Position numbers and translations under genes: made by a program. 64,000 nucleotides of DNA. It comes from Diprion similis (taxonomy: Eukaryota > Arthropoda > Insecta > Hymenoptera > Diprionidae). The notes beneath the pieces were generated by a model, which ran no database searches, was not told the origin of the DNA, and saw only the letters and a list, made by a program, of their open reading frames with translations. Shown here in pieces: positions 48,567 through 61,482 of the stretch; within the stretch, counting starts at the first letter, position 1; the number at the start of each line of letters is the position of its first letter. Where the stretch lies: positions 17,484,001 to 17,548,000 of the forward strand of contig NC_060112.1 in assembly GCF_021155765.1 (NCBI RefSeq), given 5' to 3'.

Positions 48567-50940
48567 GTATATGAGCAGAGGTAAAAGAAGGGCTCCGGCC
48601 TTCTCTTTCTCGTTGATTTTTCCTTTGTAGACAGTTTAATGGCCCCTGCAGTACCGTGCAGCTATCTTCTTCGCCGCGTGCAGAACCGGATAAAAGGGTC
48701 TATTTCAAGTGATCGCCGTTTATCCGCAAAAGAGCAGGGCTTTAAAATTCTCGCATGGGATGCTGCTGGAGCGCCAAAAACTTTGAGAAAAATCCATCAA
48801 ATTTACACCTTAACGGTGGTGAAACAATCAATAGAGGATGAAAAAACAATCGCACAGCTATGGCAATGTGATCCGACACATTAAACTACACGCCATCTGG
48901 TAGCACAGTAAAATATGCTGCGCGAAAGAAGTAGCATGTAATTCTAAAGGTCGTTTTTTGTCATACTTTTTACTCTGTATTATAGATATTATATAAATAA
49001 AAGACTAACAGCATGGCAGACGCCATTTACGTACTTTAGTCAAAACCGACCGATCAGCTGATAACAAGTTCCAGCGCCATGTTGCCTAGCTAATATCGAA
49101 TCACGTGATTGTAATTTCCAAGTAGAAGAATACTAAATGATTATTGAAAAAAGGGCAGAGAAACAATAACGACAAGAGAAAAACAATCACCGTTTCAAAG
49201 ACTGCCACTCTGAGAATAAAGGCCACTGAACTTGATCTCGTATGTGTTATCGGACACGCAGTACCGGACGCATTTGTACTGCTCGACGCTTCTTTTCTGC
49301 CATTTGATGATAAACTACAGCTAATTTGCACATCATGACCACGTAACGTAACTAGAATTAAACGAAGCAGTCCTAAACGAGACAAAGTCGATACATTCGT
49401 TCGGAGAATAACGAAGAATTGCCATCTATTATTCATTCGTCTATTGAATACGTGTCGTTTCGAAAATTTGCAATGGTAAGATTATAGGCCCCCAACGATT
49501 CAGAGTTACATTGACTCCGGAATTTTCTTAAAGAATTGCATCTACATGTTATAGCGCGTGCCTGTCAAATTATATATACCTATAGTGAACTGGCTTGTGT
49601 ATAGATTTCAGATGCAAAGAATTGATATCGGAAGAAAAACTGTGACATCCGCACAAACTGATTTGACAAATTCAAGAGCTGTAGGACTCGGTTCGCACAT
49701 GAATGCGTTTCATTCATTCAAGACGTACGGCGACTACACTTGCAACATGCACAGGACATGCAAATAGAATTAATCGTTGCTCCGTTTCTGGTTAGTCCAA
49801 CTATTCACAGTCAATAATACAGTTATGTGTCGTACATGATCAGAGTAGGTACGTGGCACATAAGTCTGTGACGTACCCGCGATGTATAACAACAGTTTTT
49901 ACAGATATAGGTATAGAACAGGGCAAAGTGGCCACGCTGAACAATGTGAATCTTCTAAAAATATATCTTACGGATATAGGTGGGTCATACAGACTGTCGA
50001 CGGTGGTTTTGACGTTTTGGTTCTTATTGTAAGAATGGTACACGCAATTGTATGATCAGTATTCGAACGAACGTGTGGATAAAAAAAAAAAACAAAGAAA
50101 GAAAAATGTTGCTGCACAAAACCTGAAAGGTCAAGTGGCGAAAATAATCTCGATAATTTATGCAATTTTTGCCCTTTGCAGAGCACGTTTTTCTTCATAC
50201 AGCGTTTCCAACTCTAGTTTGCTGCACCGAATAAAACTTTTTACCTATCGACATTTTGACCATCGAAATTTGAATATAAATAAAATGAAATTTTTTTTTT
50301 CCTCAGAAACACTCACTAACTATATCTACGAGTATAAACACGTTGCACTTAGAACATACAGTTAGTTGTTCGGGCAGACTTTTATACGGAATAATTTGCA
50401 TCTTGCTCTGCAGTTGACTTCATTCTGTATTAAGTGTATCAGACTGCAAATGTAAGGTACACCATGTTCACAGATTAACGGATTAACGAATTAACGGATT
50501 AACAATGCTGAATCATGCGCTCGATCATCCGTATACAGCAGACAAACCCGCGTACACGTCACATAAATTCGGCAACCACCCTACGCAGTACCAATAAGGA
50601 CTAGGTACATCCCACAATTGCCTGCTCAAGTCAAAGTGTCCTTTCTACTTCTCGTCTCCGCTCGGCCTCCCTGTCCGTCCGTTTTCGCAGTTATGTTCTT
50701 CATACCATATACACCACGCAGTCAAGTCCTCGCGTTGCATCTTCGTCCACGATTAAACTAGAATCATTATCTTGTCTCTGATTCTATCTATAAACGTCAA
50801 GTATCTAAAAGAGTTGCGTGTAATCATGATCGATGATTGTATATCATATACGGTATACGGAGACTGGGTGAAGAAGGGATCGTTCCGCTCATTGTGCATC
50901 TTCGATTTGTGCAGGTTTATGTCTTTGGCATGAGTGGGCC
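48209..50940. other. Non-coding accessory DNA with a (CA)n microsatellite
   Basis: Frames at 48639-48884 (+), 49101-49436 (-) and 49144-49338 (+) have no recognised domain. The first follows an acceptor-like tttcctttgtag, but nothing downstream supports a splice donor. If the orphan exon at 47977-48208 is real, this stretch is probably part of its intron. Confidence 0.4.
48535..48561. repeat. (CA)n microsatellite
   Basis: About 13 CA dinucleotides followed by TATATGTATATG. Confidence 0.95.
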
Positions 50941-50949
50941 GACGAGTAG

Positions 50950-51660
50950 TAAGCGTTCTCAAACTATCGTTGAAAATATAGGAAACCGCGAGAAGTAAAG
51001 AAGATGAGAAATTAGCGGACTGATCATGGGACAGAGACCGAGGCATGCGGAACGCAGGTCGATGCGTATAATATAAGAATTCAGAAAAGAGGCCCGCTCT
51101 CTCTCTCTCTCGTTGGTTCTTCGTCGTCGCTTATCTACACACCGAAGCATTCCGTTCGCCTCGCGGAGGTTGTACTTTGAGCAGATTTTCCCTCCCGCCT
51201 GCTTGCCTGGCTGCAGCCTGCACGAGAGAAGAAGGGAGCTTCGTATTCGGTGGGCGTAGGACTGGAGGGTCCAGGGGGAAGGGGAAGGGGAAGGCGTGGG
51301 GGAAGGAGAGAGGAGAGGAAGGGAGAGGAATGGAGAGGAGAGGAGAGGAGAGGAGAGGAGAGGAACGCTTGTAATCGCAGGGGCGTTGGATTAGGGGGAC
51401 TTCGAGGTCCGAGTTCCACACCGCGGAGTGGGGGGTCTACGAACTACCGCCATATTATATTTAGAGAGCCCGCCGTGTGAATGAACTGCGTAACAGGGAC
51501 GCACTCTGCGCTGGGGTTCCCCCACGGTTCACGCGTGCTCAAAACTTTTCCCGCATATACCTCCGCTACACATATACGACGCAACCAACTGTGGTAGGTA
51601 TGAGTAGCACGTCCATACTGTCTGCGTTCGTTGCCCTGGAGTAATGTTTCAGCGATAATA
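50950..51660. promoter_or_regulatory. GC-rich, GAGA-rich island; candidate promoter
   Basis: Contains a ctctctctctctctcg run (51094-51112), a purine-rich ggaga repeat (51326-51365) and an overall GC content well above the surrounding DNA. GAGA tracts are typical of paused insect promoters. No adjacent coding exon could be identified, so the gene it would serve, and its direction, are unknown. The open frames on both strands here are by-products of the purine/pyrimidine bias. Confidence 0.35.
51326..51365. repeat. (GGAGA)n purine repeat
   Basis: Imperfect pentanucleotide run with strong purine strand bias, able to form triplex or G-rich structures. Confidence 0.85.
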
Positions 51661-52800
51661 TTGGACGTGTTTTCCTCAATTTTCTTTCCCAGTGTATAAA
51701 GTGTGTATCATGAATTGTATAATACCACACGTTCGTCTATGAGATAATAATCTTCGCGTAAAATTTAAACATCGCTGCATAGTTTTTAAGGGAGGATCAG
51801 TGCATGAGTCTGCTTGTTCTCTTCTTAGTACATATTACAAAGTTCTCCATGTGCTGTTCGGTGTAGTCTTAAGCCACTAATTTATAGTTTTAGGTTTTTA
51901 CATTCCGCCGAGTGTTAACGATTTTATATCTCTGGACGCAGGGTATAACAATAAAAATTATTGTTACTTAAACCATAAGGTGGTATGGTATAGTATTTGC
52001 ATACTTTATACTGTTGAAAGTCCCTGAATACTTATCATACAATGAATTAGCCAACCATGCATTACATGGAACAAAGTTATTGATAATTCTTTCACGTAAA
52101 CAACTGCACAAATTCCATACCTCATCGCAGTACAACTTTGAAATAGAAAGAAAATAGAATCTTTACTCAAATTAATCAGTTCCAAGTAACAATACTTACG
52201 GAGAAAAATTCCCGAATTTTACTATTGTGGTTAAACTAGGTTTGCACTTGAAGTTGGCATCTGCCTCGTGCATATGGAACAAGGAGACGCTTTCTATAAA
52301 CAGCCACGTCAAACCATGATACATGCCGCATGGAGAATCATTCAACTTCTTTTATTCGACAGGCGCATCGCTCAAGCTTCGTACAACTCAAAACAGGCCT
52401 CTACTCTAATACAAATTAACAGGCAATTTCATCAATGGGCGATGAAGTTGAACAGATATTTTCTGGTCAAGCTGAGTATGTCCATGTATGTGTTCAATTA
52501 CGGTGCTGATACGTCTGCATTTCGGTCAATTAATACAGTTTAATTTCCGGCCTCGCGTCACATATTATACCATGAACTGAACTATATCCTATAGAGCTAT
52601 TTTAAACAGGACTGATACTCTCCTCACCGGAAAGTCGATGAACTGCATTTTGTATGACACACGCATACTTTTGTTAACTTGTAATAATTACTTAAATCGA
52701 AATATTTTTACAGCTATTCATTAATACGTGTGTAGTACGGTGATGCGAATTGACCATGTGATAAAGTAATTTAATGTTTTTGTCTCTCAGGTGAATATTT
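51661..52800. other. Spacer, nothing recognised
   Basis: AT-rich DNA with no coding signal beyond a 91-codon plus frame at 52268-52543 that has no domain or splice context. Confidence 0.5.
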
Positions 52801-53170
52801 ACTTTTGAAAGCATGTATTGTCCGTATTTTTGAGGTCAAGGAATCCGATTATGTCCATAAAAAGTTATTTTTTTCACGCATTTTTACAGTTTTGAGGCCT
52901 CGAAGTTGACGAATTTTTTTTATCATTTTCTCAAATGACGTCATAGAACAAACTATCATCTTCCTTCTTCAGAATGAATTTTTCGTTTGAAAAACATTGA
53001 ATAATAATGTTTTAGAGCCCTAATACTCGATTTCAAGAGTTACAAAAGAATTTTTCTAATATAAGCTATAGTTATACTAAACAATAAATCGCATTGACTC
53101 GGTAATTTTTTATCGTCATAATCGGATTCCTTGACCTCGAAAATACTTAAAACACATGCTTTTAAAGAAA
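52801..53170. mobile_element. Fold-back element, about 370 bp
   Basis: Inverted arms at 52801-52867 and 53104-53170 share a 22-bp perfect core (52832-52853 against 53117-53138, reading gaggtcaaggaatccgatta on one side) with good matches outside it. No coding capacity. The form is that of a non-autonomous DNA transposon. Confidence 0.7.
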
Positions 53171-53540
53171 AAAGCTTTCTTTCTATGCAAATTTTATGCG
53201 TCTATGATCAACGCATCATTTGTTTCTCCTGTCACTTGCGTCGCTAGTCATTGTTACATAAATTTTGCTCAGAAAGGAAACTAGTTTTAGTTTTGATTCC
53301 AAAAAAATGGTGAGCCACTGGAAACCTATTAGTGAATATTACTAACTGCATAAATGCCTTACCTTTACGGCTAACTTGTTTTCAGTCCAAAATAAATTGC
53401 GACTTCGCTTCTGTACGAATTATGCAAAAATGCATTCCATATTCTCACGTCAGCTGCATCGCCAGTCATAGTCACATAAATCGTATAAAATTGAACTCGC
53501 CGTTTGTTTCGAACCGAAAACAAGTTAGCCGAAATCTATT
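53171..53540. repeat. Second inverted repeat with a diverged direct duplication
   Basis: A perfect 15-bp inverted repeat, ggctaacttgttttc at 53369-53383 and its complement at 53516-53530, brackets about 130 bp. A segment near 53232-53270 (gtcgctagtcattgttacataaa) is repeated in diverged form at 53455-53481 (atcgccagtcatagtcacataaa). It may be part of the same composite as the neighbouring fold-back element. Confidence 0.55.
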
Positions 53541-56500
53541 TTATCAGAATATAGGCATTAGAAGTTACGTGAAAAAGTAGCATTTCTCCTGAAACATTAT
53601 TTGAACGAAAATTAGGATCAAGTCGTGTAATTGAGAAACTTTGATCGACACTGCCAAGGGAATAATTATCTGTAAAGTACGTCTGATGACAATTTTAGTA
53701 AGAAAGTAAATTAGAGATGCGACAGTGTCCGGGACGAGCGAATGAAGAAGAGTCGAGGCTTAGTCTGGACGGAGAAATTCGTCTCCATAGCAACACGCGA
53801 TATACCAGCATGCAGCGCATCCATGCAGGACTTGCCTGACCAAAGCATCCATCGCACTGGTCCTCGATCCGTGATTCGGATTCTATATCAAGTTAAGGTA
53901 TCTGCTGATATCACCGGTGACCAAGCGGCGGAAAAGTCCTGTACGAAGAAACACAGAAATGTTATTCGTCTGCATGTGAAATCTGATTGTCGTTAAATAT
54001 CAAGTTTCACGGTAGCTTGAAGTACCTCACTCATGAATAATTATGTATTGGTATAAGTAAATGCTTGCGCAGAGGAATTCTTTTCACCATGCATCGGTCT
54101 CTAAGGGATTTGGGCATTTTTCAATTATTGCTCTCGCACGTGTGACGAACCATCAGCTATTCACGTAGATGGAAGACTGAATGGTTACAGAAAAATCCTT
54201 TGGATGAAAACGGAAATTTCTTGGTTTCATGGAAATGTTTGTGCAATATCGTCAGTAACTACTGGAAGAAAATACTGCGAGAAATAAGTTTCATCCTGAT
54301 ATTCGTGCATGGTAGGTATATATAGAAGTGATTTTACGAAGTACCGTAACGACACAAACACACGGAATATCTGCAGAAAAAAATAGTAACTTATGGAAAA
54401 TTTATACAGCCACGCATTCGAACAAGTCGAAGGTTTTGCAATGCTCTGGACATTCAGGTGAATTATGGCTTCTTTTTGAATAAATTATTCCGTAGGGTGA
54501 ATGTGTAGTGTAAAACCTAGTCTTCGTCTCCGTGTAACCCGAGTCTAGAAGACTGCAGTTTCTTGCCCTCCTCGTTGGTTCGTCACCGCTTGATCGATTA
54601 CACACATCGCACAGTAGAAAAACATGTGACTATCAGCTTCGCGAGTTTTGCTTTGTAGAAGAACCCGTAGCATCTACGAGTATAATACCAGAGTATAAAT
54701 TGTGTTGAAGTAACTAACAATCGCGAAGAAATTGAATAACTGCTTGGCAGTATAAAGTTCAAAGTTCCTCTCACGCAATTACGCATCATCATGCGCCTAG
54801 CATGAGAAAAGTTTGTGTAATCGGAGTGTGTGAATCGATCGTTTTTTTCCTATACGATACGCCAAGAAATACGAAGCAAATTTTTCGATTGTAAAATCTG
54901 GCGTTTTGATGAAATTATACCGCGCTGGTGGATGTTATTTACCCCTAAAAGATATATGGTGGATAGTATATCCTGATCCATTTAAATTTTACGAGAAATG
55001 AAAGAATTAATTATACTCGTTGTGCGGAGTGTGGAGAACAATCGGCGAGGATTAATTGAATTTTGAGAAATCCCCCCCGCAGAGCGTGAGCGTCCCTCTC
55101 CCAATTGCGGTGAAGTCTGACACGAATCTTTGATATTACCGCGTTTCTCTCAACGTTCAGCTTGCATAATACCGTTGACTCGAGATTTCATTACCTACGT
55201 TAAATTAAGATCCTTGGAATCGATCACCGCGGCAGACTGTATAAGGGGTACATGTGTGAAATAATATATTATAATAGAGACGAACGGAATTAAATTTGAC
55301 GGATAATTCACAGACCTGACGATGCTGCAACACTTTTATAATTCGCATTTTATACTTGTCGACGAAAAAGCGTTTTAGAAGCAGCCGCCATAGCTTAACA
55401 ATATCCCGAGACAAGAACCGGTAAGACACCATTTTTTTTGCCAATTTTTCGCAACGTCTCGATGTATGTGTACGTCGAGTATTATGCAAATTTATGCATC
55501 TATATAGATAAATATTGGGGTATAATATACCACCGAACGAGGAGTTTCGCCGAGCATAAAGGTGCCTTCACAACAATAACTGCCTAATAAATTACGTAAT
55601 CTATTTTAATTAATGCCTTATTTTTCTTGCGGGCTTCATATGCAGCCTGTTCGCAATTGTTTATCTGGTGTTTTATAAAAGAAAAAAATATACAAGTTGA
55701 ATAAGTCCGTAGCAAGACCAGAAGAAGCTGCAGCCATTGCTGGCTTCGCCGAGAGAATGAAATGCATGTAATTGTAGAATATAAAGTATAAGTGTAATTT
55801 TACTTTACTTCTTTGTCTCGTAATTTTTATACGCGCTGATCATTGTTATTTTTGCACAATTGTGAGACCGTGCATTTGTTTGCCTGGTTCGCTAAATACT
55901 GTGTAAAATAAATAAAAAAAACGAATGGATAACCAGTCTAGCATGCAAGAATTATCAGTCTTAAAAAATAAAACTGAAAATGTCAGTATCTTCGAACGAA
56001 AAATCGTTCAACAGTTCCAGCAGACAAGAAAAAAAAAATTCTTTCTCGACTACGTTACAACGAATCTTTAATTTGAATCAGTAGTAAAAAAAACCTCCCA
56101 AGTGTCATGAAATATCAATGAACATTCCCCCGACATTAAACTGTCCTATAATATCGAACATCAAAATATTTTATCTATGTAAATGTGTTTAAATTGTCAC
56201 ACAACGTTCTTTACTTTACCATCGAGTACATATCTTTTTATATCTAATTGGTAAAATGAAAAAAAATCATTCCACATCATCATATAATACGGTATTTCAA
56301 CCGGATTAAAAACTTGAAACGATCGTTTATGTATTTGAGAAATATTGCATGCACATTACCGTGAATGAGAAATTTTGTGGAAACAGACACAGATTCCAAT
56401 TCTCCGTTATCAGGGGACGACATATCTTCGCAGGGGTGACGTATCATGCTGCGATTTAGTATTAACAACACCGCGTCACGAGATTAATAATCCCGTAGTT

Positions 56501-56600
56501 ACTACGACACGTGATGAACCGCACTGTTCAAGTTGCACCGACGTATGTAGGTACATTAACCGCGAAACGATTCGCACTGCGACGATGCAGCATATATACA
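53541..56600. other. Spacer, nothing firmly recognised
   Basis: Several 60-95-codon frames on both strands, such as 53742-53996 (+) and 55205-55489 (-), without domains or convincing splice sites. Confidence 0.5.
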
Positions 56601-56639
56601 ACGTGTACTCGTATATATATATGTGCTTAAATTGGAGAC

Positions 56640-57280
56640 CGCGTCGTTCATCCCGCACGCGGAAGGAAGCTGCAGGGAAAACGTTCGCGTCAGCGTTCCT
56701 GGCCTGCTGCACCACGTGCCCGACGTGTACAAGTCCGCCATTTTTATCATCAGACTGAACCAAGGCCCCCTTTGTGAGGGTCCGACACAGCCGGCAGTGC
56801 AGCTCGACTCTCTAGGGTCTAGACGATTCCAGACAGTGACGCTGTCGCGCGCCTGCGTCCCATTCGATGTGGGTCGAGGGTCGCCCTGGGTTCTATGCAC
56901 CGCCCAATTGCAGTTGCATCTCGATTCTAGCATGGCGGATCACTCTCACTGAAACGCTTTTCCATGGGAACCCCATGGGCTGAAGTCGCCTCGGCTCGTC
57001 TGCCCTTTCCCCGCCCACCTCCTAGCATCGTCTACCAATGAATGAACGCCTCTTCTAGGCGCGGTAGCCTCCTCACTCGGTGCTGATTAGGACTCGTGCA
57101 GCCACCGACTACTTCCTCGTTACTCGAAAAGGCTGCAACTAGGTCGACATGCGAGGAAGACACTCTTCGACGAACCCTTCTATATGCCCGTATCTCAAAA
57201 TCTAAATTGGCGAATCTACCGTAAATCTGTCGAACACATACAACCATCCACGTGCGAATCCAGCCCAAGGAAGTCATCGT
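56640..57280. other. GC-rich island with open frames on both strands
   Basis: GC content rises sharply over this stretch. Plus-strand frames run at 56623-56952 and minus-strand frames at 56556-56933, 56476-56763 and 57032-57277. A minus-strand acceptor-like ttggttcag precedes about 56749, opening a frame with SDDKNGGLVHVGHVVQQARN. I do not recognise any of these products, so it could be an exon, a promoter island or both. Confidence 0.35.
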
Positions 57281-57289
57281 GTAAACTTT

Positions 57290-59155
57290 TTGAAAATCGG
57301 CGCAAATTTTTGCGGAAGTTGATGGATTACAGCAATGTTTGAAATATAATACCCAACGAGGTTCATGATTATTTTTCTTTACAGCGAAGAGTTTTAATAA
57401 TAACCAATTTCTTGTCAGTGACGATACTGTCCGTGCAGAAACTTTGCTAAAATAATTCCGAAGTCATCGAATAGATCACCCAAGAAAAGAGGTGCTAAAA
57501 ATTTTCAAGTCTGTGGTATACTTTTCGAATTAGTCTGAAGAAAATCCATCACCTTTCTATATTTGTTTAGAATGTCACAAGAGATGATTGACATGAATTG
57601 ACAAGTCGATCACCTAATTTCAGGATTCTGCAGCATTTCTCTATGATCGGCAATTTGCACATTCTCGCATTACCATCATGCGTGTATACGCTAAACTATC
57701 CTCGTTATTCGACACCTTGTTTCGGAAATGGAACAATGTTTAAGAGACCATCAGACCAATTTATACGAAATAAAATGGATTAAAACGAGCAACGAATAGG
57801 AAAAAGAAACATCCGATATCGCGAGGCATTTTAACGTGAAGAGTCCATGCCATTCCCATGATATCCTTCAATCACGTCTGTCAATGATGAACGGGGCTTA
57901 TTTACTTTTACTTCACGCCGATATATCGCTTTACCTTCTCTTCAACAAACTGAATGGTAAGTTAATTGCAATTCACGGCATTTCCAACTGATCGTTCACA
58001 TTACATACATACCAGATCGAGTAAAGGTATTCAAGACCGAGTGATTCCACCGATTCTTGAGAGGAAAAAGAAAAAAAAAAAAACCATAGCAATCCAACCA
58101 TTGTCCGCAGTATAATAATGTAGGTACAAGGCGTCGCTGGGAGGCGATGGTTGCAATGTAATAGTGGTAGGATGTAGCCGAAACCCAGACGATGGTCACG
58201 AGTATAGAAAAGAGGCATTCGCACAAAGCGAAGCGTTCGCATAATTCGATTTTCATATCCGGTTTCGCTCCTCGCCGAGTACCTATAACGTATGTAGATA
58301 TGTATGTACGTATAAGCGACGACGGTAGTGCAAAACTGACCTGTACCACGAATCTCTTGAGAGAAGAAAAGGTACAATATAATATCTCGCCCTTATAACG
58401 CGAAGAGAGCTTATGCGATTACAACCCGTACATACCAACTATATACATACACGTAGAGGTGCACATGTATAGTCATACAGTGGAGACAGTCGTTGCACAA
58501 CTTGGGTATTGATCTTGAGCCGGAACTAGTTTTCGTTTTCGTCATTTTAACCACCAAGTCCCGGACAACAGCATCGATGCTTACCTGGACGTACATCCAA
58601 AAATGATGAGAAAAAATAACATAAAATAAAAAATAAATTAAAACAACGTCATCTATATATACATGGAGTGTATCATGTCTCATGATTTTTCAGAGAATGG
58701 TACTAAAGACGTGACCTTATACCTAATGTTAATAATGGAATAGGGTGATCAATCAGGATCATGACTATATATAGATCGCACAATTATATTGCACAGAAGT
58801 ACTGAGCCGAAAAAAGGTGAATAAACCGTATGGAATACGGTCTGCAGAATCGCGGAATGCTATTTGGATCCGATCTTTTTACCTCGTTACACAATTTTCT
58901 CTCGTCTTCGTCTAGGGGCGCCAGACTAGCGCCGGTGGCAACGACTTTGGGGTTGAGGTCGTTGCCTCCGTCCGCCGGACCGATTGTCGTTCGTTCGTTT
59001 CCACACTCCCGTCTCCTTCACAGAGCTCACTCTCTCTCTTCGAGAGTTCAACCTCTCAGCTCTCTCTCTCTCTCCCCTTTTCTCTCTAAATCAGTTCCCC
59101 GTCTGAATCTTCCCCCTCCTCCCCCATCCCCGATTTTCCTGCTTCATGGATATAT
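57290..59155. other. Spacer with pyrimidine-rich tract
   Basis: No supported gene. A ctctctct-rich tract at about 59026-59091 precedes the inserted element described next, and an A run lies at 58070-58083. Overlapping minus frames at 57973-58377 have no recognised content. Confidence 0.5.
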
Positions 59156-59160
59156 AATAT

Positions 59161-60513
59161 CAGGGTGTTTCAGGAAAAAATAACTTGCGATTTTCCTCCA
59201 TGGCACTCCGTAAAAAGTTTGTTCAGGTTAAAAGGGAGATTCTGTTAAAGAATGAGCAGTTAATTTTTCACTTTTTTCCATTTTTCTAAATTTATGAAGT
59301 ATCGTGAATAAATTTTTTTTCATCGCCTACATCAATAATTGACGTCACAAAGACAACCCACACTTGTAATATTAATAAGTCTCCAGTTGATGTTTGAGAA
59401 AAGTGTATCTAACTATTTTTCATTTTTAATTTAGGAGAACAAGATTCCTAGTTGATATGTTGCTGTGTAAGGATCGTGAGTTTTGCGCTGGATATAAATG
59501 TCAGGAAAGAAATAATAATTGAAGTACTACAACGTGTTTCCTCCTAAATTCAAAGAAATTGTGAGTAGAAAGTAAAAAATCAAACGAGCACGATCTTTCA
59601 CATAACGTAGAATGCTCATCTTTTTACACAACCTACTTTTCACCTGAACAAACTTTTTAAGGTGCATATAAAGACCCGTCGTACACCTCGAAAACGCGGG
59701 GATGCAAAACTCCTGTACCGCTCAAGCGATCAGAGTGAAACTTGGGCAGTTGATGCCTTATTTTGGCAAAAAGTGGAGCGTCTTGTTATTTTTTCAAAAT
59801 TTTGAAAAAAAATTTACAGATTAGTTACCACCCACAGAAATTGGCCAAATTTTCAGAGTTACACTGAATTGATCGAACTATCCAGTATGATGCCACTCGG
59901 CGGTGATGAAACACACATTTTGAGCCCAGTCCCATGAGATTTGATGGTGAAATGACGAAATGGCAGCTGATCTGGTTTTCGATTACGAAGTACACCGAAA
60001 TCTCATTTTGGCGAGATTTGTTACCGATATTATGCGCATGCCGGTAATGTATGCGTGTAATGTCGGTAAGAAATTACCGGCATGCATGAAAGGTCGGTAA
60101 CAAATGTCGCCAAAATGAGATTTCGGTGTTCTTCGTAATCGAAAATCAGATTAGCTGCCATTTCGTCAATTCACCATCAAATCTCATGGGACTGGGCTCA
60201 AAATGTGTGTTTCATCACCGCCGAGTGGCATCATACCGGATAGTTCGATCAATTCAATGTAACTGTGAAAATTTGGCCAATTTCTGTGGGTGGTATCTAA
60301 TCTGTAAATTTTTTTTCAAAATTTTGAAAAAGTAAAAAGACGCTCCACTTTTTGCCAAAATAAGGCATTAACTTCCCAAGTTTCACTCTGATCGCTTGAG
60401 CGGTACAGGAGTTTTGCATCCCCGCGTTTTCGAGGTGTACGACGGGTCTTTATATGCACCTTAAGGGGTCGTCACAGTGGTAAATGGCAAATTATTTTTT
60501 CCTGAAACACCCT
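59161..60513. mobile_element. Transposon-like element with long internal palindrome
   Basis: The outer ends are inverted copies of agggtgtttcaggaaaaa (left from 59162, right ending at 60513), flanked by a 5-bp aatat on both sides (59156-59160 and 60514-60518) that looks like a target-site duplication. Inside, a second inverted pair, aaagtttgttcaggt and acctgaacaaacttt, brackets 59212-59660. Two arms, 59657-60057 and about 60068-60464, are inverted copies with only scattered mismatches. No transposase is encoded, so it is a non-autonomous element, possibly one element inserted in another. Confidence 0.85.
59657..60464. repeat. Long inverted repeat, two arms of about 400 bp
   Basis: The left arm starts ttaaggtgcatataaagacc and the right arm ends with its exact complement. 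Matches continue to the centre near 60061, where ccggtaat / attaccgg pairs flank a loop of about ten bases. By eye the arms agree at roughly 95%. RNA across the region would fold into a hairpin of about 400 bp. Confidence 0.9.
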
Positions 60514-60519
60514 AATATA

Positions 60520-61482
60520 CAGGTATACGTATAGTATAATATTACATACAATACGACAATAATATGTTATAAGTCAAATTAATTTACGCGAGGTGTTATC
60601 AGCGTTCATATTGTACTCACTATTGCAAGCTCTCGAATACTGCCTTTAGACGGGAAATCGTTGCGCAATTAATTATACGGCGCACCAGTCATCATTGTTA
60701 TTAGTATTCGTATTATGGATATTGTGCATTGTTTGATTTCGATTGATAAATCCGATTCACATTATTTACGGTTCGTATTCTCCATCTTTATACGGCGATC
60801 AAGACAATCACGATGCACTCGACCGAAGGTTCCTGCATCAGAAGGGTCGCTAAATACCCAAATAAAATATACAATATCCATTCGAAACGAATGGATAAAA
60901 AAAATGTTCTTTTTTTTTCTTTGTAAAAATGTAAAAAAAATAAAAATAAATAAATAATTACCAACAAAATTGCTTTTCCTACAACGATCTAGTTATACAA
61001 TTGAAAACTCATTATGACAAGTTAATCGAGACTGTATAACAAAGTAAAATGCAATCTAATAATTTAACACAGGTAGGTATTTTATACTCATCGTCGACAT
61101 TATATACATATATATAGTAAAAGATGAAACATGCATATTCGTTCTTGTTGAAATATATTAAACGCAAGAGGATAAAAGTCACGCGAACAACATACGTACG
61201 GTATGCGATCGTTGCAGAAAATAATAATAACAACAACAACAATAATAATAATAACATTAATAAACAATACCGTGGCAATAACACATGCACGTTTAATACG
61301 GACAGAATATGCATGTGCGTATACCTATATGTATAGTATGAATAACCTCACAAGCATTATTAGTTGTGCTGCACCGACAATTTATCTAACAATAAAATGG
61401 ATTTCTCGCTGAGCGTCGATAACAAAGTAGTAGCGGGTTGGAAAAATAATATGTATAATAGCGTTTAATGTATGTATTTCAG
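60520..61482. other. Spacer with AAT/AAC trinucleotide repeat
   Basis: AT-rich; the run of aat and aac units at 61220-61258 encodes poly-Asn or poly-Leu in accidental frames. Nothing else seen. Confidence 0.6.
61220..61258. repeat. (AAT/AAC)n trinucleotide microsatellite
   Basis: About 13 trinucleotide units, alternating blocks of aat and aac. Confidence 0.95.

Noticed and set aside
48639-48884. 81-codon plus-strand frame starting MAPAVPC
   Set aside because: Good-looking start and preceding acceptor-like tract, but no homology recognised, no donor and no partner exons; too weak to call.
60126-60335. 69-codon frame in the right arm of the palindrome
   Set aside because: It lies wholly in the inverted repeat, is not preserved as a frame in the other arm and has no recognisable content.
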